DNA of 64,000 nt from Leifsonia sp. ZF2019 (GCF_019924635.1 NZ_CP065037.1:1922001-1986000), one strand, 5' to 3'; positions 32,948 to 43,333 are shown, counted from the stretch's first letter. Notes: a model not told the origin generated them from the letters alone. Made by a program: numbers and translations.

Positions 32948-33415
32948 TCACGCGCACGAACCGTCCTCGACCGCGATGCCGTCCTCGGTGGAATCCACGA
33001 CGCGAGCGAGCAGATCATGCAGCGTGCGCCGTTCCTCGCTGGACAGCGGCGCGAGTAGCTCGTCCTCGATCTGGCCGAGCCGGATGTGCGCGGCCTCCAC
33101 GGCGGCCTCGCCGTCGGTGGTGAGTTCGACGAGATGGCGGCGCCGGTCTGCGGGGTCCCGACGCCGCAGAATCAGCCCGCAGTCCTCGAGATGGGAAAGC
33201 AGCGCGACCAGGTTGCTGGCGTCCATGCCCAACGCGGCCCCGATGTCCTGCTGGCTGGCGTGCTCGCGTTCGTTCAGCACCGTCAGCACCAGAAGCTGCC
33301 GCTGGCGCAATCCGCCCGGCTCGGCCTCGCGTTCCAGCCTCCGCCGGCCCATCCGTGCCAGCCGGGTCACCAACGGCATCGTCGTGCCGTCGAAGGTCGC
33401 CCTCTCCTTGCGCAT
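32948..33415 (-). CDS. MarR-family transcriptional regulator
   Basis: 155 residues. Winged HTH of the MarR type: LRQRQLLVLTVLNEREHASQ, then DIGAALGMDASNLVALLSHLEDCGL as recognition helix and DPADRRRHLVELT as the wing. Flanking helices form the dimer. ATG at 33415 with TATTAT 6 nt upstream (leaderless); longer in-frame starts would run through the operator region. It is divergent from the reductase gene across an AT-rich, palindrome-rich gap, so it most likely represses both directions in response to a quinone, electrophile or phenolic ligand. Confidence 0.88.
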   Translation of the reverse strand: MRKERATFDGTTMPLVTRLARMGRRRLEREAEPGGLRQRQLLVLTVLNEREHASQQDIGAALGMDASNLVALLSHLEDCGLILRRRDPADRRRHLVELTTDGEAAVEAAHIRLGQIEDELLAPLSSEERRTLHDLLARVVDSTEDGIAVEDGSCA

Positions 33416-33421
33416 ATCCCG

Positions 33422-33427
33422 ATAATA
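33422..33427 (-). promoter_or_regulatory. -10 box of leaderless promoter (MarR gene)
   Basis: TATTAT on the minus strand, 6 nt before the ATG at 33415. Confidence 0.6.
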
Positions 33428-33429
33428 GC

Positions 33430-33471
33430 TGCATACTGCAATCATTGGTAGTTTGAATGCATATGTTGCAT
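33430..33471. promoter_or_regulatory. MarR operator cluster
   Basis: Several palindromes are packed here: TGCA-TAC-TGCA (33430-33440), CAAT-C-ATTG (33439-33447) and ATGCA-TATGT-TGCAT (33457-33471). They sit between the MarR gene and the divergent reductase gene. Confidence 0.55.
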
Positions 33472-33493
33472 CCATCGGGATCGAGGAGCTGGG

Positions 33494-34144
33494 ATGTCGA
33501 AGTTGAAGATCATCGTGGGGAGCACGCGGCCCACGCGTATGGCGGACCGGGTGGCTCCGTGGGTCACCGCGGCCGCACGAGCCCACTCCGGGTTCGAGGT
33601 GGAGGTGCTCGACCTCATGGAATGGGATCTGCCGCTCTTCGCCGAGCATTTCGGCACGCTGGGCGATCCGGCGGACCCGACGTACTCGCAACCGTTGGTG
33701 AAGCGATGGAATCGGACGATCGCGGACGGCGATGCTTTCCTCATCATCACGCCGGAGTACAACCACAGCGTCCCGGCCGCGTTGAAGAACGCCATCGACA
33801 CCGTGTGGGCATCCAACGCGTTCCGCAACAAGCCCGTCGCATTCGTCGGCTACAGTGCAGGCATCGGTGGAGGCATCCGCTCCATCGAGCACCTTGTGCA
33901 GATCGCCGTGGAAGCCGAAGCCGTCCCTCTGCGCTCCGCCGTCATCGTGCCGTTCGTCAACGACGCGTTCGGAGACGATGGCCTTCCCACGAACCCGATC
34001 ACGACCGCGGGCCTCAGCCTGCTGCTCGAGGATCTGGCATGGTGGTCGACCGCCCTTGAACGGGCTCGCGCTGCGGGAGAGCTGCCCCCCGCCCGAGCCC
34101 GCCTGCGCCCCCTCCTCGCCGCTGCGGCCGGGAAAGCCTCCTGA
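33494..34144 (+). CDS. NADPH-dependent FMN reductase
   Basis: 216-residue flavodoxin-like reductase of quinones, azo dyes or flavins. It begins IIVGSTRPTRMADRVAPWV, the FMN phosphate loop, and has ITPEYNHSVPAALKNAIDTV, the active-site segment of the family, and FVGYSAGIGGG. A C-terminal extension of about 30 residues is Arg/Ala-rich. Three bases separate its stop from the ABM gene ATG, so the two are cotranscribed. MarR control and a monooxygenase partner suggest a detoxification pair for quinones or electrophiles. Confidence 0.9.
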   Translation: MSKLKIIVGSTRPTRMADRVAPWVTAAARAHSGFEVEVLDLMEWDLPLFAEHFGTLGDPADPTYSQPLVKRWNRTIADGDAFLIITPEYNHSVPAALKNAIDTVWASNAFRNKPVAFVGYSAGIGGGIRSIEHLVQIAVEAEAVPLRSAVIVPFVNDAFGDDGLPTNPITTAGLSLLLEDLAWWSTALERARAAGELPPARARLRPLLAAAAGKAS

Positions 34145-34146
34145 AC

Positions 34147-34452
34147 ATGGCCCCCGACGAGCCCATCCGCGTCATCATCCGGCTCACCGCCGACCGGGAG
34201 CACATCGAGGATGCCGCACGACTCCTGGACAGCATCGTGGAACCTTCCCGGGCGAACCCGGACTGTCTCGAGTTCCGCGTTTTCCGTGACGCAGGCGACC
34301 CGGCCGTGTTCACCCTCTATGAACACTGGACCAGCTTCGCCGCCAACCGCGTGCACGCGGGCATGGACTACATGGCCGAATTCGTCGCCACCAGCGACGA
34401 GATCTTCACTTCTGAAGCCACCTTCGTCCACGAGATCAACGCCATCGCCTGA
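34147..34452 (+). CDS. antibiotic biosynthesis monooxygenase (ABM)-fold protein
   Basis: 101 residues, a ferredoxin-like dimeric alpha-beta barrel. It has the ABM pattern: IRVIIRLTADREHIEDA, SRANPDCLEFRVFRD, VFTLYEHWTS and YMAEFVATSDEIF. Relatives act as quinol monooxygenases (YgiN) or haem-degrading enzymes. Starts 2 nt after the reductase stop. With the reductase it could cycle quinone/quinol; this is inferred from context. Confidence 0.85.
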   Translation: MAPDEPIRVIIRLTADREHIEDAARLLDSIVEPSRANPDCLEFRVFRDAGDPAVFTLYEHWTSFAANRVHAGMDYMAEFVATSDEIFTSEATFVHEINAIA

Positions 34453-34496
34453 TCATTCGACGTCCAGCCGATCGATGCGAGGGCGGCGTTGGCGTT

Positions 34497-34536
34497 CGGC
34501 GTGGGGGTGCCCCCGGCAGGAATCGAACCTGCGACC
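34497..34536. repeat. 40-bp direct repeat, left copy (tRNA-Arg 3' end)
   Basis: Identical over 40 bp to 34567-34606. It carries the acceptor 3' strand, T arm and variable-loop edge of the neighbouring tRNA-Arg but none of the rest, so it is a fragment. Confidence 0.9.
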
Positions 34537-34566
34537 GAGGGATGAGGAGCACCGGGAGGTCTGTTC

Positions 34567-34606
34567 CGGCGTGGGGGTGCCCCCGGCAGGAATCGAACCT
34601 GCGACC
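34567..34606. repeat. 40-bp direct repeat, right copy (within tRNA-Arg)
   Basis: The intact partner of the left copy; 29 of its bases are the 3' part of the tRNA-Arg gene and 11 lie beyond its 3' end. Confidence 0.9.
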
Positions 34607-34650
34607 AAGAGATTAGAAGGCTCCTGCTCTATCCGCTGAGCTACGGGGGC
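34578..34650 (-). tRNA. tRNA-Arg (TCT anticodon)
   Basis: Minus strand: acceptor GCCCCCG pairs with CGGGGGC; D arm AGCTCAGCGGATAGAGC; anticodon loop CTTCTAA with anticodon TCT; T arm GCAGGTTCGATTCCTGC. The 3' CCA is not encoded. The base pair next to the anticodon loop is a C-T mismatch. Confidence 0.95.
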
Positions 34651-34713
34651 GCGGCATCCACGATACCGCAGCGGATGCGCCTGCCCGCTCCACGCCGCTT
34701 GGCGAGGTGGGGT

Positions 34714-36057
34714 TCACAGGGTCGCGCCGGTCTTGCCCGCGCGGTTCACGATGGCGATGGTGGGGCGGCGGCCGCGGAGGCCGAAGCGGAGGCGGAGGCT
34801 GGCCTGGCGGGCGATGAGGACACCGATGACCACGGCCGCCGCTGCGGGGACTGCGCCGGAGATCATCATGGCGAGGTGCGGGCCGATGGCCTCGACGAGC
34901 CAGCCCATCACGGGGCCTCCGATAGCCTGGCCGCCGAGCAGGACGAGGATGTAGAGGGAGATGACACGGCCGCGGATCTGCACGTTGGACGACATCTGCA
35001 CCAGCGAGTTCGCGGCGGTGATGAAGAGCAGGTTGCCGACGCCGATGCCGACCAGGAGCACGCTGAACGCGATCTCGCCGGGGGCGAAGCCGGCGAGTGC
35101 CTGGACGATGCCCAGCCCTGCCGCCGCTCCGACGACCATGGAGAGGCGCACGCTGGTGCGGCGGGTGGAGGCGAGAGCACCTGCCAGTGCGCCCGCGGCG
35201 ACGAGGGCGTTGAACATCCCGTAGCCTTGCGCGCCGACGCCGTAGACGTCGTTGGCGTACGCGGCGAGGAACACGGGCATGTTGAACGCGAAGACGGCGA
35301 TGATCGCGACCATGACGACGGTCCAGAAGATGACAGGCTTGCGCCGGACGTACCGTATCCCCTCGGCGAGCTGACCCTTCGTGCGCGGAGCTGCGGGGGA
35401 GTGGTGCAGCTGATCGCGGCGCAGCGTGCACAGGGCGCCGACGACGGCGAGGCAGGCGGCGGCGTTGATCACGAACGACCATCCCCCTCCGACGGCCGTG
35501 ATGAGGAGGCCCGCCGCGGCAGGGCCGATCAGCCCGCCGAGCTGGAAGATCGACGAGTTGAGGCTGATGGCGTTGCGCAGGTAGGTCGGACCGACGAGCT
35601 CGTTGACGAAGACCTGTCTGGCCGGATTGTCGACCACCGTGACGAGGCCCAGCAGGAACGAGATCAGGTAGACGTGCCACACCTGCACGCTCCCGGTGAG
35701 TGTCAGCACGGCGAGTGTCGCGGCCAGGGCGGACGCCGTCGACTGGGTGATGATGAGCAGCTTCTGCTTGGAGTACCGGTCGGTGAGCACGCCGCCGTAG
35801 AGGCCGAGGACCAGCATCGGGGTGAACTGCATGAAGACCGTGATGCCGACGGCCGCGACGCTTCCGGAGAGCTGGAGCACCAGCCAGTCCATCGCGATGC
35901 GCTGCATCCAGACGGCGGTGTTGGCGACGAGGTTGCTCGTGGCGAAGATGCGGTAGTTGCGCACTCGCAGTGAGACGAAGGTCTCCCGCCACGGGGGGCG
36001 CGTGCTGAGCACGGGCATGGGGCCGGTCGGCGGGGCTGCTGCGGTGGAGGTCGCCAC
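34714..36057 (-). CDS. MFS exporter (EntS/drug efflux type)
   Basis: 447 residues, 12 hydrophobic segments between about 40 and 420. LYGGVLTDRYSKQKLLI is the loop 2-3 motif A; TVVDNPARQVFVNELVG and NAISLNSSIFQLGGLIGPA are characteristic of the DHA3-type exporters. The C-terminal tail is basic. GTG start with AAGGAAA a few bases upstream. It diverges from a LysR-type regulator over 131 bp, which probably controls it. Substrate unknown. Confidence 0.87.
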   Translation of the reverse strand: MATSTAAAPPTGPMPVLSTRPPWRETFVSLRVRNYRIFATSNLVANTAVWMQRIAMDWLVLQLSGSVAAVGITVFMQFTPMLVLGLYGGVLTDRYSKQKLLIITQSTASALAATLAVLTLTGSVQVWHVYLISFLLGLVTVVDNPARQVFVNELVGPTYLRNAISLNSSIFQLGGLIGPAAAGLLITAVGGGWSFVINAAACLAVVGALCTLRRDQLHHSPAAPRTKGQLAEGIRYVRRKPVIFWTVVMVAIIAVFAFNMPVFLAAYANDVYGVGAQGYGMFNALVAAGALAGALASTRRTSVRLSMVVGAAAGLGIVQALAGFAPGEIAFSVLLVGIGVGNLLFITAANSLVQMSSNVQIRGRVISLYILVLLGGQAIGGPVMGWLVEAIGPHLAMMISGAVPAAAAVVIGVLIARQASLRLRFGLRGRRPTIAIVNRAGKTGATL

Positions 36058-36188
36058 GTGTTTCCTTGGTGTCGTATCGAGAGTGTCTGGTTCCGTATGA
36101 GCGGGCTCCTTCGACTGTACGTCGCGGCGGGGTATTGTTCTGCCAAATCGAAGCTATAACTCCTATTGGCATTCCGAATGGATAGACG
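36058..36188. promoter_or_regulatory. divergent control region of exporter and LysR regulator
   Basis: AT-rich relative to the flanks. TATAAC (36155-36160) is a likely -10 for the regulator gene. The near-palindrome ATTGG-N4-CCGAAT (36165-36179) is a possible LysR-type binding site between it and the ATG. Confidence 0.45.
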
Positions 36189-37043
36189 ATGTTCGACCCC
36201 GTACTGCTCCGCACCTTCCTCGCCGTCGCCGACACCCGCAGCTTCACCCGTGCGGCGGGGGCGCTCGGCATCAGTCAGCCGACGGTGAGCCAGCACGTGC
36301 GGCGCCTCGAGGAGGCGGCGAAGCGCCAGCTCGTCGCGCGGGACACCCGCGAGGTGCGGCTGACCGACAACGGGGACGCGATGGCAGGGTTCGCGCGCAC
36401 GATCCTCGCGGCGCACGCCGAGGCCGACCGCTACTTCAGCGGGTCGGCGATGCGCGGGCGCCTGCGGTTCGGTGCAGCGGACGATCTTGCCATCACGACT
36501 CTGCCTCGCATCCTGCGCCACTTCCGGCAGCAGCACCCGCAGATCAATCTCGAGCTCACGGTCGATCAGTCGGGGCCGCTGCACCGGCGGCTGAAGGCGG
36601 GTCATCTCGATCTCATCTTCATCAAGCAGAACCCGGGGACGACCGAGGGCACCGTCGTCGCGACGGACGAGCTGGTGTGGATGGGCCAGGAGAAGACCGC
36701 GGTCGATCCTGCGCAGCCGTTGCCGCTGATCGCCTATCAGGGCACGAGTCTCAGCCGTCAGGCGGCGATCGACGCGCTGGAGCAGGCGGGGCGGACCTGG
36801 CGCATCACCTGCAACACGCGCGAGGTGAACGGCGTGCTCGCCGCGGTTCGGGCCGGCATCGGGGTCGCCGTGTTCCCGCGGTCGCTCATCCCGACCGACC
36901 TGGTGAAGGTCACCAACCGCTTCTCGCTCCCGGAGCTCGGGCACGTCGACTTCACGCTGTTGTCGAATCCGGCGGCCGCGCGCGAGCCCGTCGAGGCGCT
37001 GACCACGGCGATCCTGGCCCGGGCGGTCACGCGGGTCCCCTGA
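36189..37043 (+). CDS. LysR-family transcriptional regulator
   Basis: 284 residues. N-terminal winged HTH: LLRTFLAVADTRSFTRAAG then LGISQPTVSQHVRRLE, the LysR signature. The C-terminal effector domain (about 90-284) begins LRFGAADDLAITTLPRIL and has two alpha/beta lobes. It sits head-to-head with the MFS exporter, the normal arrangement for a regulator and its target. Ligand unknown. Confidence 0.93.
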   Translation: MFDPVLLRTFLAVADTRSFTRAAGALGISQPTVSQHVRRLEEAAKRQLVARDTREVRLTDNGDAMAGFARTILAAHAEADRYFSGSAMRGRLRFGAADDLAITTLPRILRHFRQQHPQINLELTVDQSGPLHRRLKAGHLDLIFIKQNPGTTEGTVVATDELVWMGQEKTAVDPAQPLPLIAYQGTSLSRQAAIDALEQAGRTWRITCNTREVNGVLAAVRAGIGVAVFPRSLIPTDLVKVTNRFSLPELGHVDFTLLSNPAAAREPVEALTTAILARAVTRVP

Positions 37044-37055
37044 TCCGGTCAGCGC

Positions 37056-38273
37056 TCACCCGACAATGGGCACTTCGTCGTGGTCGGCGGGCCGGGCCCC
37101 TCCGTCCGACGAGCCCCGCCGCAGCAGGAGCGCGAGCAGCGGGAACAGCAGGACGGACAGCATCCCTGCGCCCACGAGCGCGGTGGCCGTGCCGGACGGG
37201 ACGTCGCCGTCCTCCACGCCGATCGACATGACGGCCACGATGATCGGCAGACCGGTCGCGCTGAACAGGGTGAGGGAGGCGCGGTCGGCGAGGGTGGAGC
37301 CGCGGGGAGCGGCGAGGGAGCCAGGCAGGCCCCGGACGATCAGCAGCAGCACCAGGAAGATCGGCAGCAGGAGGAGGGACCGCGGGTCGGCGAGGAGGGC
37401 GCCGAGGTCGAAACCGACGCCCGTGTTGATGAAGAAGATCGGCACGAAGACGCCGAACGCGACGGCCTCCAGCTTGCCGTCGACGAGCTTCCTGTCCGGT
37501 TCGTCGGCGCCGGACAGGAGGATGCGGCAGACGACCCCGGCGGCGAACGCCCCGAGCAGCATGTCGAGGCCCAGCGCCAGGCTGAGGCCGATCAGCGCGG
37601 CGATCACCAGCACGACGAACCGCACGGCGAACTGCCCGCTGGTGTGCAGCGTGGCCCGCACGAGGCGGTGGAAGCCGCGGTGGCCTCCCCGCGAGGCGAA
37701 CCAGATGGCCGCGGCCGAGACGACCGCGAACCCCACCAGGACGAGCGCGGCGGTCACCGGGCGCCGCCCGCTGAGGAAGAGGGAGATCGCCAGCAGCGGG
37801 CCGAACTCGCCGACGGCGCCGACGGCGGTCACGGCGAGGCCGAACGGGGTGCGCAGCTCACCGGCGTCGCGGAGGACGGGCATGAGCGTTCCGAGGGCGG
37901 TGGAGGTCAGCGCGATGCCGATGTAGACCGCCGCGATGAACGAGGGCGCCAGCACGGCGGCGAGGAGCACGCCGGCGACCAGGGAGACCAGCCATCCCAG
38001 CGACGCGCGGCGCAACGGGCGCCCGCGGATCGCCGAGAAGTCGATCTCATTGCCCGCCATGAAGAACAGGAACGCCAGACCGATGTTCGCGAAGGCGGCC
38101 AGCCCTCCGCTCTCGGGCACCCAGCCGAGCAGGCTCGGGCCGACCAGGAGGCCGAGCACGATCTCGAAGACGACGAGCGGGATGGCGGCGACGCGGCCGA
38201 CGATGCGGGCGAGCACGGGCGCCACGACCGCGAGCACGGGCACGATCACGATCGTCGCGATGGAGGCGTTCAT
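37056..38273 (-). CDS. cation:proton antiporter (CPA2/KefB-like)
   Basis: 405 residues, about 12 hydrophobic segments of the Na+/H+ exchanger (CPA2) fold. The ion-site region appears as [15 protein letters not shown] in the fourth or fifth helix and [14 protein letters not shown] follows, as in KefB/GerN proteins. No TrkA-N nucleotide-binding domain is fused at the C-terminus, so it is a short form. ATG at 38273 with TATCAT 6 nt upstream (leaderless). Diverges from nadE. Confidence 0.88.
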   Translation of the reverse strand: MNASIATIVIVPVLAVVAPVLARIVGRVAAIPLVVFEIVLGLLVGPSLLGWVPESGGLAAFANIGLAFLFFMAGNEIDFSAIRGRPLRRASLGWLVSLVAGVLLAAVLAPSFIAAVYIGIALTSTALGTLMPVLRDAGELRTPFGLAVTAVGAVGEFGPLLAISLFLSGRRPVTAALVLVGFAVVSAAAIWFASRGGHRGFHRLVRATLHTSGQFAVRFVVLVIAALIGLSLALGLDMLLGAFAAGVVCRILLSGADEPDRKLVDGKLEAVAFGVFVPIFFINTGVGFDLGALLADPRSLLLLPIFLVLLLIVRGLPGSLAAPRGSTLADRASLTLFSATGLPIIVAVMSIGVEDGDVPSGTATALVGAGMLSVLLFPLLALLLRRGSSDGGARPADHDEVPIVG

Positions 38274-38279
38274 GGGCCG

Positions 38280-38285
38280 ATGATA
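38280..38285 (-). promoter_or_regulatory. -10 box of leaderless promoter (antiporter)
   Basis: TATCAT on the minus strand, 6 nt before the ATG at 38273. Confidence 0.6.
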
Positions 38286-38341
38286 ACGGCGGCCCTCCGC
38301 GGTCCGGAAGGACCGTTCACACAGCGGAAACGCGGCGGGGA

Positions 38342-38347
38342 TATCGT
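38342..38347 (+). promoter_or_regulatory. -10 box of leaderless promoter (nadE)
   Basis: TATCGT, 6 nt before the ATG at 38354. Confidence 0.55.
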
Positions 38348-38353
38348 TGGCGC

Positions 38354-39196
38354 ATGCGCGAATTGCAGGCACGGATCATCGAAGAGCTCAATGTCAGCCC
38401 CGTCATCGACGCCGCGGCGGAGGTCGAGAGACGGGTCGACTTCCTCGTCCGCTACCTCACGGAGACCGGCGCCGCCGGGTTCGTGCTCGGCATCAGCGGC
38501 GGCCAGGACTCCTCCCTCGCCGGACGGCTCAGCCAGCTGGCTGTCGAGCGGCTCGCCGAGCGCGGCGTCGACGCCGAGTTCATCGCCGTACGCCTGCCCT
38601 ACGCGGTGCAGCACGACGAGGACGACGCGCAGCTCGCCCTCTCCTTCATCCGCCCGCAGCGAACGGTGACGTTCAACATCCAGCGCGGTACCGACGGCAT
38701 CGAGGACGAGTACGCGGACGCGGTCGGCGACGAGCTGACCGACTTCAACAAGGGCAACGTGAAGGCCCGCATGCGCATGGTCGCGCAGTACGCCATCGCG
38801 GGTCAGCGACGCCTGCTGGTCGTCGGGACGGACCACGCGGCGGAGGCGGTGACGGGCTTCTTCACGAAGTACGGAGACGGCGGGACCGACGTGCTGCCGC
38901 TGACCGGCCTGTCGAAGCGGCAGGGCAAGGCGCTCCTCCAGCACCTGGAGGCCCCGGCCCGCCTGTACGAGAAGGCGCCTACGGCCGACCTGCTCGATCA
39001 GAACCCGGGCCAGACGGACGAGGACAACCTCGGTCTCAGCTACGCGACCATCGACGACTTCCTCGAGGGGAAGGACGTGCCGGAGGAGGCGGCAGCCGCC
39101 ATCGAGGCGCGGTACCTCGCGACCGAGCACAAGCGGCGGGTGCCCGCGAGCATGTTCGATGACTGGTGGCACCGCCGCGGCGACTACAGCGTCTGA
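38354..39196 (+). CDS. nadE: ammonia-dependent NAD+ synthetase
   Basis: 280-residue enzyme for the last step of NAD+ synthesis: ATP-dependent amidation of nicotinate adenine dinucleotide. The PP-loop [10 protein letters not shown] near residue 50 is intact; [22 protein letters not shown] and [11 protein letters not shown] follow as in E. coli NadE. The short length shows there is no glutaminase domain, so free ammonia is used. Leaderless ATG. A strong terminator follows. Confidence 0.96.
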   Translation: MRELQARIIEELNVSPVIDAAAEVERRVDFLVRYLTETGAAGFVLGISGGQDSSLAGRLSQLAVERLAERGVDAEFIAVRLPYAVQHDEDDAQLALSFIRPQRTVTFNIQRGTDGIEDEYADAVGDELTDFNKGNVKARMRMVAQYAIAGQRRLLVVGTDHAAEAVTGFFTKYGDGGTDVLPLTGLSKRQGKALLQHLEAPARLYEKAPTADLLDQNPGQTDEDNLGLSYATIDDFLEGKDVPEEAAAAIEARYLATEHKRRVPASMFDDWWHRRGDYSV

Positions 39197-39221
39197 GACG
39201 CGCGTCTCAGACGCGCGAAAA

Positions 39222-39251
39222 AGGGGCGCCGACTGGGAAGTCGGCGCCCCT
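39222..39251. terminator. bidirectional terminator after nadE
   Basis: 13-bp perfect stem, AGGGGCGCCGACT (39222-39234) with AGTCGGCGCCCCT (39239-39251), GGGA loop, an A-run before it and a T-rich run after it. It lies between convergent genes. Confidence 0.9.
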
Positions 39252-39293
39252 CTTTCGCGCGAGGTGGTCGTGTGCTCCGGAACTCCGGAAGGA

Positions 39294-39983
39294 TCAGACG
39301 GGCTGGCCCAGGCGCGTGGTCGGGGCGGTGTCGTTCCCGGCCTCCGAGTCGCTCGGCGTCGTGAGCACGCCGAGCGGGCCGCTGTCGGCGGTGGTCTCGG
39401 CGTTCGCCGGTGCGGGGACGAACTGCTCGTGGTGCTGCTGGGCGACCCACGCATCCTGCTGCTGCAGGAGGCTGCGGTCGGTGTCGGTGTTCTCGAAGCG
39501 CCAGCGCTCGAGGTCGCTCTGGAAGATCTTGCGGGCGCGCCGCGGGTTGTTCTGCCACTCGATGAGGCGATCCCGGAACTCGGCGACGGCCGGATCGAGC
39601 TGGTATCCGAAGGTGGCCGAGGCGCGCTTCATCTCCGCGAGCTGGTGGCCCGCCCAGTTGGCGGCGATGCCGGCACCCTTGATGGGGAGCAGGCGCACGA
39701 GGATGTCGGCCTGGCCGACGGCCCGGTCAGAGAGCACCTGCTCGCCCGGGGTGAGGGAGTTCCAGACGGAGGCCTCGGTCGCGGCGTCGACGAGTGCGGC
39801 GATCGCGGAGGCCTTCTGCTGCCGGTCGGTGCGCCGCAGCAGCCCGCGCAGGGCGCCGCGCGCGATCCATGCGGCGAGCAGGCCGGACACGATGACGGCG
39901 ACGGCGAGGACCGCGCCGGAGAAGATCACCGGGCGTGTGGCCGGTGCGAGGAGCCAATCGACGAAATCATTCCACCACTGCAT
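39294..39983 (-). CDS. hypothetical membrane protein
   Basis: 229 residues, not recognised. One hydrophobic segment (about 18-42) after a Trp-rich N-terminus, then a basic stop-transfer stretch (RGLLRRTDRQQK) and a soluble cytoplasmic domain of about 130 helical residues with WQNNPRRARKIF and an Asp/Gln-rich coil. The final 40 residues are low-complexity. ATG at 39983 has TAGCAT 6 nt upstream (leaderless). Confidence 0.7.
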   Translation of the reverse strand: MQWWNDFVDWLLAPATRPVIFSGAVLAVAVIVSGLLAAWIARGALRGLLRRTDRQQKASAIAALVDAATEASVWNSLTPGEQVLSDRAVGQADILVRLLPIKGAGIAANWAGHQLAEMKRASATFGYQLDPAVAEFRDRLIEWQNNPRRARKIFQSDLERWRFENTDTDRSLLQQQDAWVAQQHHEQFVPAPANAETTADSGPLGVLTTPSDSEAGNDTAPTTRLGQPV

Positions 39984-39989
39984 GCGCCG

Positions 39990-39995
39990 ATGCTA
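39990..39995 (-). promoter_or_regulatory. -10 box of leaderless promoter
   Basis: TAGCAT on the minus strand, 6 nt before the ATG at 39983. Confidence 0.55.
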
Positions 39996-40164
39996 ACCGC
40001 GCGGGGGGCCGGGGGAGCGCAGCCGCCGCGCTGTGTCGCGCATCCGTCCACAGACCGGCCCGGGCGGGAGTTCTCCACGGATTCGCGGGTCGGCGCCGCT
40101 CGGTCCGGCGCACCCGCGAGGCTGGAGGAACGGTCGACACGATGTCGGTGCGAAGGGAGGCGGG

Positions 40165-40521
40165 ATGGACGGATCGATCACCGTGCGCGGGGTGGTGACC
40201 ACGAGGCCTCGGCACCTGAGGACGGCGGACGGGTTGGCGGTGGCGTCCTTCCGCATCCTGTCGGTGCGCTCGGCGGGGTCGAGCCACCGCAGCTGGTTCA
40301 CGGTCACCGCCCTGCGGCGCCTGGCGGATGCCGTGGAACGCTCCCTCGCTCCCGGCGACGCGGTCCTCGTGACGGGGAGGCTGCGCGTGCGCGAGTGGAC
40401 CGGTACCGCTCGCGGATCGACGGCCGAGGTCGAGGCGGAGGCGATCGGGCTCGAAGTCGGTGCCGGGCGCTTCTCGCCTGCGTCGGCGGCTCCCGACGCT
40501 TCCCCAGCGAATGATCGATAA
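40165..40521 (+). CDS. short single-stranded-DNA-binding-like (OB-fold) protein
   Basis: 118 residues. It follows the SSB OB-fold order: ITVRGVVTTRPRHLRTADG, ASFRILSVRS, SWFTVTALRRLADAVERSL, then GDAVLVTGRLRVREW. It ends about 25 residues after the fold and lacks the acidic DDIPF-type tail that recruits repair proteins, so it is a paralogue rather than the main SSB. ATG at 40165 follows GGGAGG at 4 nt; longer in-frame starts lack a ribosome site. Confidence 0.78.
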   Translation: MDGSITVRGVVTTRPRHLRTADGLAVASFRILSVRSAGSSHRSWFTVTALRRLADAVERSLAPGDAVLVTGRLRVREWTGTARGSTAEVEAEAIGLEVGAGRFSPASAAPDASPANDR

Positions 40522-40524
40522 CGT
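40519..40524 (+). promoter_or_regulatory. -10 box of leaderless promoter (lipoprotein gene)
   Basis: TAACGT, 7 nt before the ATG at 40532; it touches the stop of the SSB-like gene. Confidence 0.5.
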
Positions 40525-40531
40525 GGACCCT

Positions 40532-41017
40532 ATGACGCGACGCCCCGTTGCCCCTGCTCTCGCCGCCCTCGCTCTGGCGTTCTCGGCCGCTCTCGCGCTG
40601 ACGGGCTGCGTCCCGGGCGCCACGCCCTCCTCCACCCCGACGGCGAGCGCGACACCGACCGCGACCTCGACGGCGGCGGCCGAGGCGAAGCTGATCCCGG
40701 GTGGCACGGCAGCGCAGAACCTGCCGTTCTTCGACCAGGTCAATAAGGCGACGCTCGCGGCCAACCCGGAGGCGAAGGGGCGCGACTTCATCGACGCCCT
40801 GGTCGCGGCCGGGTTCACGAAGGCGGACATGCAGGTGACCGTCGACACGACCACCATCGGGCTGAAAGCGAACAGCATCCAGTTCTCGGTCAAGATGGGC
40901 GACACCTGCCTCATCGGCCAGAACGGCGCCGATGCGGGCGGCTACAACAGCATGGTGACACCGGTGCTCTCCACCGGAGCCTGCCTCATCGGGCAGACGC
41001 GCGCCATCGACTGGTGA
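40532..41017 (+). CDS. DUF6993-like lipoprotein
   Basis: 161 residues. Lipoprotein signal with lipobox LTGC and predicted modified Cys27, then a Thr/Ser/Ala-rich linker (about 30-52). The folded part has FFDQVNKATLAANP, then GRDFIDALVAAGFTKADMQVT, and two Cys (DTCLIG, GACLIG) that may form a disulfide outside the membrane. It would be anchored to the outer face. The ATG at 40532 is chosen because TAACGT lies 7 nt upstream, over the in-frame ATG at 40511 which overlaps the preceding stop. Function unknown. Confidence 0.78.
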   Translation: MTRRPVAPALAALALAFSAALALTGCVPGATPSSTPTASATPTATSTAAAEAKLIPGGTAAQNLPFFDQVNKATLAANPEAKGRDFIDALVAAGFTKADMQVTVDTTTIGLKANSIQFSVKMGDTCLIGQNGADAGGYNSMVTPVLSTGACLIGQTRAIDW

Positions 41018-41118
41018 CCTCGGGGCTCCGGCGCGCCTCAGCCGGTATCCTCGTACAGGGCGACGGTCGGACGGACTCCGACGTGCGCCAGCGGACGACA
41101 GGGAGTTAGAGAAGAAAC

Positions 41119-42801
<1,683 letters not shown>

Positions 42802-42820
42802 TCGCGACCGGAGGAGACCC

Positions 42821-43297
42821 ATGCGACTGCACGTGCCGATCAAGCTCCGCTGGAGCGACCTGGATGCGTACGGGCACGTCAACAACGCCGAGATGCTGCG
42901 CCTCCTCGAAGAGGCGCGCATCGAGGCGTTCTGGGTCACGGACGACGCCGAGGCGGCGGTCGGAGGGTCGACCGCCGTCCTCGACGGGCGACCCGGCGCC
43001 GACACGCTCACCCTGATCGCCCGTCAGGAGATCGAGTACCTCGCGCCCATCCCGTACCTGCGGCCGCCGGTCGACGTGCAGCTCTGGATCGGCCGCCTGG
43101 GCGGCGCGAGTCTCGAGGTCTGCTACGAGGTGTGGTCGCCGGAAGGCATGGAGCCGCGCACGCTGTTCTCGCGGGCGGCGACGACGATCGTGCTGGTGGA
43201 CGCCGTGAGCCAGCGCCCGCGGCGCATCAGCGACACCGAGCGCGCGGCCTGGGAGCCCTACCTGGACGAGCCGGTGCAGTTCGCCAAGCGCGGCTGA
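42821..43297 (+). CDS. acyl-CoA thioesterase (4HBT hotdog)
   Basis: 158-residue single hotdog domain of the 4-hydroxybenzoyl-CoA thioesterase type. IKLRWSDLDAYGHVNNAEM carries the catalytic Asp and the helix start; the chain then runs LEEARIEAFW. GGAGGAG lies 5 nt before the ATG. It follows ettA by 19 bp and is probably cotranscribed. Acyl group unknown. Confidence 0.88.
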   Translation: MRLHVPIKLRWSDLDAYGHVNNAEMLRLLEEARIEAFWVTDDAEAAVGGSTAVLDGRPGADTLTLIARQEIEYLAPIPYLRPPVDVQLWIGRLGGASLEVCYEVWSPEGMEPRTLFSRAATTIVLVDAVSQRPRRISDTERAAWEPYLDEPVQFAKRG

Positions 43298-43333
43298 GCA
43301 TCCCACTCGTCTCGACGCCCGGTCGCCGCGGGC

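Noticed and set aside
34497..34560. second tRNA-Arg gene
   Set aside because: Only the 3' third is present; no D arm, anticodon arm or 5' acceptor strand.
36200..36400. integrase or mobile-element module next to the tRNA-Arg repeat
   Set aside because: The nearby genes are an MFS exporter and a LysR regulator; no recombinase motif seen.
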